A DNA stretch of 64,000 nucleotides from G963668605 sp963668605. Lineage in GTDB: Bacteria > Acidobacteriota > Terriglobia > Bryobacterales > Bryobacteraceae. Location of the stretch: positions 3,224,001 through 3,288,000 of the forward strand of contig OY764903.1 in the NCBI GenBank assembly GCA_963668605.1, read 5' to 3'. The position numbers were made by a program, and so were the translations under genes. This document shows positions 43,544 through 52,550 of the stretch, piece after piece. Position 1 is the first letter of the stretch. The number at the start of each line of letters is the position of its first letter. The notes under the pieces were generated by a model that searched no databases, had not been told where the DNA came from, and saw nothing but the letters and a program-made list of their open reading frames with translations.

Positions 43544-45343
43544 ATGTCGCTGCTCCTGAACTGTCAATCCATCAGTAAGTCTTTCGGCGCGGAACCGCTG
43601 TTTGAAAACGTTTCGTTTACGATTTCCGAAGGCGAGCGCCTCGGTCTGATCGGCCCTAACGGCTCGGGCAAATCGACGTTTCTTCAGATCCTCGCCGGAA
43701 TGCAGCAGCCCGATACCGGGGAATGCGTGCCACGCAAGCTCGTCAGGCTCGGTTACGTCCCGCAGGAACCCTCGTTCGCCGCGGGGCTAACGGTTCGCGC
43801 CGTGCTCGATGGCGCACTCGCGGGAGAGTTGATCGAGGACGCCGCGAAACTCGCGCGCGTCGCCGCGGTGCTGGGTCGCGTCGGCTTTCCGGATGAACAG
43901 GCCGCCGCCTCGACGCTCTCCGGCGGTTGGCGCAAACGCCTTGCGATCGCCAGTGAATTGGTCCGCCAGCCCGATATCCTGCTGCTCGACGAGCCGACCA
44001 ACCATCTCGATCTGGAAGGCATTCTGTGGCTTGAAAAGCTGCTGCAATCGGCGCCGTTCGCTTGCGTGGTGGTGAGTCATGACCGCTACTTTCTCGAAAA
44101 CGTGGCGACCTCAATGGCGGAGCTGAACCGCCTTTACCCCGAAGGCTTGTTCCGCACCTCAGGCACGTATTCGGATTTCCTCGCCGCCAAGGACGATTTT
44201 CTGCTCGCGCAATCGAAACACCAGGAGGCGCTCGAGAACCGCGTCCGGCGCGAATTGGAATGGCTGCGCCGCGGCCCCAAGGCTCGCGCGACGAAGGCGA
44301 AAGCGCGCATCGACAATGCGCATCGCCTGATGGATCAGCTCGACGACGTGAACACGCGTATGCAATCCGCCTCCACGCGCATCGACTTCGTCGCCACCGA
44401 GCGGCGCACCAAGCGGCTGATCGAGTTGAAGGGCGTGGCGAAATCGCTCGGCGGCAAGTTGCTGTTCCGCGACGTGGACATGGTGATCGCGCCGGGCGCG
44501 CGCCTCGGAATCACCGGCATGAACGGCACGGGTAAGACGACGCTGCTGCGTATTTTGAAAGGCGACCTCGAGGCCGACGCCGGAACCGTCAACCGCGCCG
44601 AAAATTTGCGCATTGTCTACTTCGATCAGGAACGCGCACAACTCGATCCCACGATCAGCCTGAAACGCGCGCTGGCGCCAGAGGGCGATTCCGTGATTTA
44701 CCGCGGCAGCGTGCAGCACGTCAACGGCTGGGCCAAGCGTTTTCTGTTCCGCCCCGAGCAGTTCGAAATGCCGGTCGGCAGGCTCTCGGGAGGAGAACGC
44801 GCGCGTGTCTTGATCGCCCGGCTCATGCTCGCCGAAGCCGACGTGCTCTTGCTCGACGAACCGACCAACGACCTCGACATCCCTACGCTCGAGACGCTCG
44901 AAGAGAGCCTGCTCGATTTTCCAGGCGCACTGGTGCTGATTACGCACGACCGCTATATGATGGACCGCGTGTCGACGGCACTGTGCGGACTCGATGGCGA
45001 AGGCCGCGCGGGGCTCTTCGCCGATTACTCGCAATGGGAGCAGTCTCTCGCCTCACGCAAGCAGGCCAAAGCAGTGAAGGAACCGGCGGCGGCGCGCGTG
45101 CGGAACGTTCCGGCCGTCAAGCGCCACTCCTACCTGGAAGCACGCGAATGGGAGACGATGGAGCAGCGCATACTCGAAGCAGAGGAAACGCTTGCGGCCA
45201 GGCAGGCGGAACTCGATGAAGCCTCGCAGTCGGGCGATGCGGCACGCGCGCATGAAGCCTACGCCGCCGTCGGCGTTGCCCAGGCGGACGTCGACAGCCT
45301 CTACGCACGCTGGGCCGAACTTGAGTCCAAGTTACAGGGCTGA
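43544..45343 (+). CDS. ABC-F family ATPase (Uup-like)
   Basis: A 599-residue cytoplasmic ABC-F protein, acting on ribosomes or, for Uup, on branched DNA/ribosome intermediates. The first ATPase domain has Walker A GPNGSGKST (37-45), signature LSGGWRKRLAIA and Walker B ILLLDEPTNHLD. The second has GMNGTGKTT, LSGGERARVLIA and VLLLDEPTNDLD. The ABC-F linker between them is basic (RRELEWLRRGPKARATKAKAR), as in Uup. A C-terminal coiled coil (about 530-595) also favours Uup. No membrane helices are present. Confidence 0.92.
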   Translation: MSLLLNCQSISKSFGAEPLFENVSFTISEGERLGLIGPNGSGKSTFLQILAGMQQPDTGECVPRKLVRLGYVPQEPSFAAGLTVRAVLDGALAGELIEDAAKLARVAAVLGRVGFPDEQAAASTLSGGWRKRLAIASELVRQPDILLLDEPTNHLDLEGILWLEKLLQSAPFACVVVSHDRYFLENVATSMAELNRLYPEGLFRTSGTYSDFLAAKDDFLLAQSKHQEALENRVRRELEWLRRGPKARATKAKARIDNAHRLMDQLDDVNTRMQSASTRIDFVATERRTKRLIELKGVAKSLGGKLLFRDVDMVIAPGARLGITGMNGTGKTTLLRILKGDLEADAGTVNRAENLRIVYFDQERAQLDPTISLKRALAPEGDSVIYRGSVQHVNGWAKRFLFRPEQFEMPVGRLSGGERARVLIARLMLAEADVLLLDEPTNDLDIPTLETLEESLLDFPGALVLITHDRYMMDRVSTALCGLDGEGRAGLFADYSQWEQSLASRKQAKAVKEPAAARVRNVPAVKRHSYLEAREWETMEQRILEAEETLAARQAELDEASQSGDAARAHEAYAAVGVAQADVDSLYARWAELESKLQG

Positions 45344-45367
45344 ATTGCGGGGCTGAGTACCAACAAA

Positions 45368-45395
45368 AAAAGGGAGGCCGTGAGGCCCCCCTTTT
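45368..45395. terminator. Bidirectional intrinsic terminator
   Basis: AAAAGGGAGGCC, loop GTGA, then GGCCCCCCTTTT: a strong hairpin flanked by A and T runs between the convergent ABC-F gene and TonB receptor gene. It can serve both strands. Confidence 0.85.
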
Positions 45396-45424
45396 GGTAA
45401 TACAGGCTAGTGCCTGCGGAACGG

Positions 45425-48400
45425 CTAGAAGATGAACTTCACGCCGAACCGGCCTGCGAAGCCGGGGTTGAACAGATCGCTTAATCCAAAGCGCGGATCG
45501 TACGCATTCTTGCCATCAGCGCTCTTCAGGATCAGGGCATTGTAGTCATAGCCCTTCGCGAGATCCGTACCGCTGAGGTCGATCGCCGAACTCGGACGAG
45601 GCGCACCGGCTCCACGGTTCAGAACGTTGAAGATGTGACGCGAAGTCTTCTGGTTGAAAACATTCAGCGCATTCATTTCGAAGCGCAGCCGCTTCGTTTC
45701 GCCGAACTTCACTTCGTGGGCAACCACGAGGTCAGTCTGCGTGAGCGTCGGGGAGCGACCGAGGTCGCCGCGGCCGTTCACGAATACCGGAATCTGATTC
45801 AGCGTGTTGACGTAGGTGCTGATCGGGGTGCCGCTGGAGGCGCTATAGAAGCCGCCGATTTCAGTGCCGAACTTGAAGTTGTAAGAACCGTACAGTTTCA
45901 ACACATGCGGACGGTCCGTCGCGAGGCGGCCCAGGACGTCGAGGTTCCCGTGGGAATCCCACAGAATTTCGTCAAGATCCCAGTAACGGGTCGCGCTGCT
46001 GCCGGGGCGCGCTATGCTGCCGCCCGACTGTTGCGTGGTAGCGGAAGAGACGCCAGTGGTCGGCGTGTTGATTTCGTCGGAGCTGGCCAGTCCAGCGTAG
46101 TTGCCGTACAGGCGGCTGTACACATAGCTAGCGTTAAAGAAGAAGTTCCGCGCGAAACGGCGGGAGGCCGTCAGTTCCAGAGCGTCGTACTTGCGTACGG
46201 GCTTCGGAGTGGGGAACGGTTGCGTCAGACCCGAACTCGGAGTTATCGATGCGATGCCAGTACCCGGGTTAGCGTACTTGTATACTTCGTTTCCGTCAAC
46301 CAGAACGCCGAGATCTTCGATGGTCCGGCCGAGCGAGTTGTGGACGTAGTTCGCTTTCAAAACGGTCTGTGGGTTAACTTGGTACTCGACGCCGGCGTTG
46401 GTCAAGTCGGTGTACATCGGCTTGATGTTGGGGTCGATAAGGTTGAAGCCAGGAACGCGACGGTCACGAACCAAGTTGTTTGGATTTTCGCTCCAGAGGT
46501 TCTTGCCAGGAGCGTTGTTCCAGCTCAGGTTGAACACGTCAGTGGTGTCGAGAGCGCGGTATTTGATGGTCCAAACGTCACCGCCAAACGTGCCACGTGC
46601 GAGTTCATACTTCACCCAATCGTAGAACCGTCCCCAGCTTCCATAAACCTTGAGTTTGCCATTCGAGAAGACATCCCAACTGCCGCCGAGGCGGGGAGCC
46701 AATTTCTCCTGGAATGGGAACTCGAAGGCGGGGTCCTGGATAGAACGCTTGAAAGAAGGAACCACTTCCTTTTCCGTGCGTAGACCCAGGCTCAAAGTGA
46801 TGTTCTTGCGAATTCTCCACTGATCCTGGATGTACATGGATGTGATGCCGGCGCCGGTGGAGCCAACTGTTCCCAGGTTATCCACTTCGTAGTAACCATA
46901 GGTTCCGCGCTGTGTGAGGCCGGTTGCGCCGCTCTTGTAAGAACGATCCCAATAAATATAGACGTAGCCGTCACCCGGATAGGCGTTGTTGACGTTGTTC
47001 ACGGTCTTGGATCTGCCGACGCCGACCTTCAGCGTGTGATAACCGGCAAAGCTGCCGGACTTGCTGAAGTCAGCCGAGATGTAAGTACGGGTTGTGAGAT
47101 CATGCTCTGTGTTCTGCAGACGAGGCGTGTTGTAAAAGCCAATCGGCTGTTGGAGATTGGCCGGGATGCTGAACGGCAGACCGATCCCCGAGATCTGGTA
47201 GGTGACCGACGGCGTGGAAGGAATGCCTGTCGTTTTGAAATCGTCCCAGAAACGGCCGGAGCGGATGCTCAGCAGCGAGGTTGCGCTGGGGGTTATGTCA
47301 ACCTGGCCGCTGTAATTGTTTTGCGGGGACGAGTAGCCAATGCTCTTCTGAATCTGTGCGGGAGCCGAACCGCTGGTATTCTGATTGCCGAGGTTGTTGT
47401 AGGCAGACAAGTTGCCCGTCGAACGGGTCGGGGTCCAGAGCCATGAGAAATTCGTTCTCACGCGCTTCATGGGATCCCATGACACCTTGTTGAAAGTCTG
47501 CATGTACAACTGGTCTTGGTGGAAAGTATCTGTGACATTGTCACCAAAAATGTAAGTCTGATCACGGCGCGCCCAACGGGGGGAGGCAGCCGAGAAAAAC
47601 CAGAGTTTGTCCTTGACCAGGTACCCGCCGAGCGAGTAGCCAACTTCATAGTTGCTGAGCGGATTCTTATAATCCTGCTGGTAGCTGACTGTTTTGTCGT
47701 CAACGGGGCTGAGCAGGAGGCGCTTCACCGGACCGGCGCTGATCTTGTTGCCGGAATAGTAGAAGTGGCCGTCACCGTGGAATTTGTTACCGCCGGACTT
47801 GGTGATAGCACTGATCACGCCACCCATGGCGCCGCCGTACTCGGCATCGATACCACCGGTCTTCACCTGTACTTCAGAGAGGAATTCGAATGCCGCGTTC
47901 TGGCGCGAGCGGCCGTCCACCAGACTGTTGGTGGAAATGCCGTCGACGACGAACTGGTTCTCAGCGCCGCTGGCGCCGTTGACCTGGAAGCCACCTTCGA
48001 TGTCACCCGAGTTAACGGATGGGGACGCGGCTGCCAGGGACTGGAAAGTGCGCGCCTTCGGAAGGCGGTCAAATTCTTCTGCAGTCACGTTGTGAGCAAT
48101 CGCCGTGCTCGCGGTGTCAATCAGCGGAGCTGCCGCCGAGACTTCCACCATCTGTTCAGTGCCGCCGACCTTCAGGGAGGCATCCAGCTTGACCGTCCTT
48201 CCGACGAGCAGGCTTACGTCGGCGTACTCGATGGCGTTGAAGCCCTTGGCGTCAAATTTCACCGAGTAGCGACCGGGTTCGACGTCGCGAATGATGTATG
48301 CACCATCGCCGCCCGTCACGGTGCTCAACGCGCGTGCGCTGGCTTTGTTGGTAATTGTTACCGAGACGCCAGGGAGTACAGCGCCACTCTGGTCGGTAGC

Positions 48401-48520
48401 GGTTCCTGCAATCTGGCCTACTCTTTCTTGGCCGAATACTGCCAAGCTTGCCACCAATAGGCTAAGGAAGAGCACCAACGTAGTGCGCAAACCTCCCCGG
48501 TGGGAGACAACTTTAATCAT
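45425..48520 (-). CDS. Oar-like TonB-dependent receptor with carboxypeptidase-regulatory domain
   Basis: A 1031-residue outer-membrane receptor. A signal peptide (about residues 5-30, TTLVLFLSLLVASLAVFGQ) is followed by a CarboxypepD_reg domain (VGQIAGTATDQSGAVLPGVSVTITN, GAYIIRDVEPGRYSVKFDAKGF). A plug domain follows near 110-240 (FVVDGISTNSLVDGR, GGAMGGVISAITKSGGN), then a beta-barrel ending in FGVKFIF with a terminal Phe. Such giant receptors are amplified in acidobacteria and import oligosaccharides or peptides. ATG 48520 is chosen because a GGAG site lies just before it and it starts the signal; the frame continues to 48670 without sense. Confidence 0.9.
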   Translation of the reverse strand: MIKVVSHRGGLRTTLVLFLSLLVASLAVFGQERVGQIAGTATDQSGAVLPGVSVTITNKASARALSTVTGGDGAYIIRDVEPGRYSVKFDAKGFNAIEYADVSLLVGRTVKLDASLKVGGTEQMVEVSAAAPLIDTASTAIAHNVTAEEFDRLPKARTFQSLAAASPSVNSGDIEGGFQVNGASGAENQFVVDGISTNSLVDGRSRQNAAFEFLSEVQVKTGGIDAEYGGAMGGVISAITKSGGNKFHGDGHFYYSGNKISAGPVKRLLLSPVDDKTVSYQQDYKNPLSNYEVGYSLGGYLVKDKLWFFSAASPRWARRDQTYIFGDNVTDTFHQDQLYMQTFNKVSWDPMKRVRTNFSWLWTPTRSTGNLSAYNNLGNQNTSGSAPAQIQKSIGYSSPQNNYSGQVDITPSATSLLSIRSGRFWDDFKTTGIPSTPSVTYQISGIGLPFSIPANLQQPIGFYNTPRLQNTEHDLTTRTYISADFSKSGSFAGYHTLKVGVGRSKTVNNVNNAYPGDGYVYIYWDRSYKSGATGLTQRGTYGYYEVDNLGTVGSTGAGITSMYIQDQWRIRKNITLSLGLRTEKEVVPSFKRSIQDPAFEFPFQEKLAPRLGGSWDVFSNGKLKVYGSWGRFYDWVKYELARGTFGGDVWTIKYRALDTTDVFNLSWNNAPGKNLWSENPNNLVRDRRVPGFNLIDPNIKPMYTDLTNAGVEYQVNPQTVLKANYVHNSLGRTIEDLGVLVDGNEVYKYANPGTGIASITPSSGLTQPFPTPKPVRKYDALELTASRRFARNFFFNASYVYSRLYGNYAGLASSDEINTPTTGVSSATTQQSGGSIARPGSSATRYWDLDEILWDSHGNLDVLGRLATDRPHVLKLYGSYNFKFGTEIGGFYSASSGTPISTYVNTLNQIPVFVNGRGDLGRSPTLTQTDLVVAHEVKFGETKRLRFEMNALNVFNQKTSRHIFNVLNRGAGAPRPSSAIDLSGTDLAKGYDYNALILKSADGKNAYDPRFGLSDLFNPGFAGRFGVKFIF

Positions 48521-48817
48521 CTTGATTCTCCTGTTACAAATTGCCGGAGCTAGCCAGTTCGGCCGCTCCGGATCTAGCGGTTGCAGGATCATTATAGCAA
48601 TCCCCGGGCCAAATGAAACAGTATGTAAACAATCGGGTTCAATGAGGTTCCGCAACGCCCGCTTCGGCAAATTCTATGAATTTTGAAAGATTGCAGGATT
48701 CGCCGCTTCGATAATACAAAGATAGAAATGTAGCCTGGCTTATAGCACCACTTCGCAGAGGTGGCGATTTGACCCTATTCCGCACCCTGATTCGAGCGGC
48801 AGTGTACGGCCCGGAGG

Positions 48818-48968
48818 GCGTTCCCCCTGGAACGCAACCGGCCCCCGGGCCGGTTTACCCTGCCGTTGCGAACCCACTATTCCGTTGTAACGTAATGCGG
48901 ATATCGCCGCACATCGATGAGACTGGCAGCGGAGCGACCAGGGGTCGCTAGCGGACGCGGGCGTCCGC
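48818..48968. repeat. Cluster of six adjacent small hairpins
   Basis: Within 151 bp of the 523-bp gap between the TonB receptor and the sensor kinase there are six inverted repeats: 48818-48835 (GCGTTCC/GGAACGC), 48836-48855 (AACCGGCCC/GGGCCGGTT), 48879-48896 (ATTCCGTT/AACGTAAT), 48897-48910 (GCGG/CCGC), 48934-48948 (GCGACC/GGTCGC) and 48951-48968 (GCGGACGC/GCGTCCGC). No open frame is convincing here. Confidence 0.7.
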
Positions 48969-49028
48969 CCCCGGTTGCCAGATTGTGCCGCACGCGATTC
49001 GAGAGCGGCAGATTTTCGCGGCCTCCCG

Positions 49029-49034
49029 TATAAT
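49029..49034 (+). promoter_or_regulatory. TATAAT -10 box, leaderless spacing
   Basis: A perfect TATAAT ends 9 nt before the ATG at 49044. No Shine-Dalgarno sequence is present. Confidence 0.5.
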
Positions 49035-49043
49035 CGAGTTACC

Positions 49044-51137
49044 ATGACTCTCCTCGTGAAGCAAAAACTGCTTCGCCTGTCGGGCGGGCTCCTGATGCTC
49101 GTGCTGGTTACCCTGGTAGTCTGGCAAGGCTCATTCAATTTCGGAGAATACGGGCCGCGCAGTCCGGAACAGACCTACCTCTTCTGGGCCGTTTCGACGC
49201 TGGTCTTCCTGCTCACCGTACTGCTCGGATTCATGCTCTTCCGCACGGCGCTGAAGCTCTACATCGAGCGGCAAGCCGGCAAGGAAGGCTCGCGCATCAA
49301 GTTGAAACTGGTGGCCGGCGCACTGGCGCTGAGTTTTATCCCGGTCATCTTCCTTGTGGTCTTCGATATCAACGTGCTGAACCGCAACCTCGACAAGTGG
49401 TTCAGCCGTCCCGCGCAGAACATCAAGATCGCGATGCAGGACGTGCGCGCCTCGCTCGAGCGCGAGACGAGAGAACGAGTCGCAGCGCAGGCCGAATGGC
49501 TCGCGCTACTGCCGGCCGTGCGGCAGTTCGCCGAAAGCGGCGGAAGCATCCCGGAGGAGTTGCGCCGGGTTTGCGAGGACCAGAAAATCGACATGGTACT
49601 GCTGGAACGCTCCGATGGAGGAGTGGCTGCGATCTGCGGAGGGGATCAGCCTGGCGTCGCCGGCTTCGAGGCGCAGGCCAAGGTCGCCTTGGGTGATGGA
49701 CGCACTGCCAGCCTGCGCATCCGTGACCGCATCCCGGTCGATCTGGCGCAGAAACAGACGGAGATCGAGCGGCAGATCCGCGACTACGACCAACTGGCGC
49801 GCAACAAGAAAGAGTTTCGCCGCTTCTACCTCGCCCTGCTCGTACTGATCTCGCTCTTCCTGCTCTTCGCCGCGACATGGCTTGCGTTGTTCTTCGCGCG
49901 TCAGATCAGCGTGCCGATCACGGCGCTGCTCGAGGCGGTGCGGCGTGTGCGTTCGGGCGATCTGGGCACGCAAGTCCGCGTCAAGGCCATCGACGAATTG
50001 GCCGTACTGGTGCGCGGCTTCAACGAGATGGCGCAGGTGCTCGAAGCCAACGGCGCTGAACTCGAACGCCGCCGGCGTTTCACCGAAGCGATCCTCGAAA
50101 GCATTCCTACCGGCGTCATCTCGATCGCCTCCGACGGCAGAATCCAGCGCGTGAACAAAGCGCTGAATCGCATGTTTCCGCCCGACCAGGTGATGAGCGC
50201 AAAGACGCTCGACGCGCTCTTCTCAAAAGAGGATGCGGCTGAGATCCGCTATCTGATGAAACGCGCCCGGCGCATCGGCCTCGCTTCGCGCCAGTTTGAA
50301 ATCCGGAACGGGCAACAGATCCTGCACATCTCCGTGACGATCTCCGCGCTCGAGGAGAAAGAAACATCGGGTTTCGTGATGGTGATGGAAGACACCAGCG
50401 AATTGCTGCGCGCACAGAAATCGGTGGCCTGGAACGAGGTGGCGCGCCGCATCGCTCACGAAATCAAGAACCCGCTCACTCCGATCGCGCTTTCCGCGGA
50501 TCGTATCGCGCGGCAACTCGACCGCAGCAAGAGCACACCCGAGTTTGAGCGCATTGCACGCCACTGCACAGAGATCATTCTGCGCGAAGTGGAGTCCGTC
50601 AAGACGCTGGTCGACGAGTTCTCGCAGTTCTCACGCTTTCCCGCCGCCAAGCCCGAAGCGGGCGACCTGAACCAGGTGGTGAACGAGGCGCTCGCGGTGT
50701 TTCACGGCAGGCTCGACGGAATCGAACTGCGCACGGAAATGGACGCCGATCTCCCGCCCATCAGCATCGACCGTGAATTGATCAAGCGCGTAGTCGTAAA
50801 TCTGGTCGACAACGCGGCCGAGGCGATGCAGGATACGCCCGTCAAGCGGCTCTTCGTCGGTACGCAGGCGCCTACGCCCGAGACGGTCGAACTGGTGGTG
50901 GCCGATACGGGCTGCGGCGTGTCGATGGAAGACAAAGAGAAGCTGTTTCTGCCATACTTTTCCACAAAGGGCAGAGGCACGGGACTTGGACTGGCTATCG
51001 TGAATCACATTCTTTCCGACCACAATGCGCATATCCGCGTCGAGGACAACATTCCGGCGGGCGCCCGCTTTATCGTCGAGTTTCCGGCCACCACGCCGGC
51101 CGACACCGAATTGAATCCGGCGGAGAGCCGGGCATGA
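49044..51137 (+). CDS. NtrY-like membrane sensor histidine kinase
   Basis: A 697-residue kinase. Three hydrophobic helices at about 13-35, 45-67 and 85-107 start the protein, then a periplasmic or extracellular sensor region (about 108-270) and a fourth helix (about 275-297, FYLALLVLISLFLLFAATWLALF). HAMP (about 298-350), PAS (about 360-450), HisKA with phospho-acceptor His472 (RRIAHEIKNPLTPI) and HATPase (NLVDNAAEAM, DTGCGVSMEDKEKLFLPYFS, GTGLGLAIV) follow. The order matches NtrY of nitrogen-control/redox systems. The gene overlaps the response regulator by 4 bp. The start at 49044 is preferred to 48975, since only it begins next to the first helix. Confidence 0.93.
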   Translation: MTLLVKQKLLRLSGGLLMLVLVTLVVWQGSFNFGEYGPRSPEQTYLFWAVSTLVFLLTVLLGFMLFRTALKLYIERQAGKEGSRIKLKLVAGALALSFIPVIFLVVFDINVLNRNLDKWFSRPAQNIKIAMQDVRASLERETRERVAAQAEWLALLPAVRQFAESGGSIPEELRRVCEDQKIDMVLLERSDGGVAAICGGDQPGVAGFEAQAKVALGDGRTASLRIRDRIPVDLAQKQTEIERQIRDYDQLARNKKEFRRFYLALLVLISLFLLFAATWLALFFARQISVPITALLEAVRRVRSGDLGTQVRVKAIDELAVLVRGFNEMAQVLEANGAELERRRRFTEAILESIPTGVISIASDGRIQRVNKALNRMFPPDQVMSAKTLDALFSKEDAAEIRYLMKRARRIGLASRQFEIRNGQQILHISVTISALEEKETSGFVMVMEDTSELLRAQKSVAWNEVARRIAHEIKNPLTPIALSADRIARQLDRSKSTPEFERIARHCTEIILREVESVKTLVDEFSQFSRFPAAKPEAGDLNQVVNEALAVFHGRLDGIELRTEMDADLPPISIDRELIKRVVVNLVDNAAEAMQDTPVKRLFVGTQAPTPETVELVVADTGCGVSMEDKEKLFLPYFSTKGRGTGLGLAIVNHILSDHNAHIRVEDNIPAGARFIVEFPATTPADTELNPAESRA

Positions 51138-52498
51138 AGCACACGCGCATTCTTATCGTCGACGACGAGCCCGGCATCCGTCAGATCCTACGCGATATTC
51201 TTGAGGATGAAGGCGCGTCCACAGCCGCGGTCAGCACCGGCGAGGAGTGCCTGGCGGAACTCTCGCGCGGTATTTTCGATGTTGTGATTCTCGATGTCTG
51301 GCTGCCCGGAATGGATGGCATGCAGGCGCTCGCGCACATTCAAGAGATCCCCTACTCCGAGCGCCCCGCCGTCGTCATGATCTCCGGCCATGGCTCCATC
51401 GAGGGAGCCGTTCGGGCCACGAAACTCGGCGCCTTCGACTTTCTCGAAAAGCCGTTGACGCTTGAGAAAGTCACCGTCGTCGTGAAGAACGCCGCGCAGC
51501 AACGCAGGCTCGAACTCGAGCTCCAGCGCTTCAAGGAAGAGGGCGCCGGCCGGCCCAAAATTATCGGCGATAGCGTCTCGATGAAGGCCTTGCGCCAGCA
51601 GTTAATGCTGATGTCGGCCACCAACGGCCGCGTGCTGATCTTCGGCGAAAGCGGGACCGGCAAGGAACTTGTGGCCCACGCTATCCACGCCATGAGCCAG
51701 CGCGAGACCGAGCCGTTTGTCGAAGTGAATTGTGCTGCGATTCCGGAGGAACTGATCGAGAGCGAACTCTTCGGCCACCGCAAGGATAGCTTCGCCAGCG
51801 CGCGCGAAGACAAAGTGGGCAAGTTTCAAAAAGCCGACGGCGGATCGCTGTTTCTCGACGAGGTCGGCGACATGAGCCTGAAGACCCAGGCCAAGGTGCT
51901 CCGCGTACTCGACGAGGGCCGCTTCGAACCGGTGGGAGCGTCGGAGTGGGTGCAGGTGGACACGCGTGTGATCGCGGCGACGAATAAGAACCTGGAGCAG
52001 GAAATCGAACGCGGCAATTTCCGGGAAGATCTCTTCTACCGTTTGAACGTGATCCCGTTCTATGTGCCGCCGCTGCGCGAACGCCAGGAGGATATCCCGT
52101 TGCTGGCGGATCACTTCCTGAAAGAGTTCACCACCGCCTATGGCCGCAAGCACAAGGAGCTGACTCCGGAGGCCTACCGCGCTTTGCAGGAGTATCCCTG
52201 GCCCGGCAACGTGCGAGAGCTGCGCAATCTGATGGAGCGCATCGTGATCATGAATCCGCAACAAGGAATCGACGCGCGCCATCTGCCCTTGAACCCCGCG
52301 CGCCGTGCGGTCTTCAATCCGCCGCTGGACCGCTTCGGCAGCTTGCAGGAAGTGCGCGAGACGGCCGAGCGCGAGTACATTTTGAAGAAACTGGATGAAA
52401 CGAAGGGGAACGTCACCAAGACCGCCGAGATTTTGGGGTTGGAACGTAGTAACCTGTATCGAAAGATGAAGTCTTTGGGAATCGCGCCCAAAGAGTAG
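51134..52498 (+). CDS. NtrX-like AAA+ response regulator with degenerate GAFTGA loop
   Basis: A 454-residue regulator with a receiver domain (residues 1-120; phospho-acceptor Asp54 in VVILDVWLPGMDG), an AAA+ sigma-54-activator domain (about 143-380) and a Fis-type HTH at the end (KTAEILGLERSNLYRKMKSLG). Walker A is GESGTGKE (171-178) and Walker B LFLDEVGD (239-246), both intact. The L1 loop that normally reads GAFTGA and touches sigma-54 reads DSFASA (218-223). The cognate kinase gene directly precedes. Target genes are unknown; it may not activate sigma-54 in the usual way. Confidence 0.92.
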   Translation: MKHTRILIVDDEPGIRQILRDILEDEGASTAAVSTGEECLAELSRGIFDVVILDVWLPGMDGMQALAHIQEIPYSERPAVVMISGHGSIEGAVRATKLGAFDFLEKPLTLEKVTVVVKNAAQQRRLELELQRFKEEGAGRPKIIGDSVSMKALRQQLMLMSATNGRVLIFGESGTGKELVAHAIHAMSQRETEPFVEVNCAAIPEELIESELFGHRKDSFASAREDKVGKFQKADGGSLFLDEVGDMSLKTQAKVLRVLDEGRFEPVGASEWVQVDTRVIAATNKNLEQEIERGNFREDLFYRLNVIPFYVPPLRERQEDIPLLADHFLKEFTTAYGRKHKELTPEAYRALQEYPWPGNVRELRNLMERIVIMNPQQGIDARHLPLNPARRAVFNPPLDRFGSLQEVRETAEREYILKKLDETKGNVTKTAEILGLERSNLYRKMKSLGIAPKE

Positions 52499-52550
52499 TT
52501 CGAGCTGTACCAGAATTCGAGAGGATTTGATTTTTCACTTTGGAGGGTGA

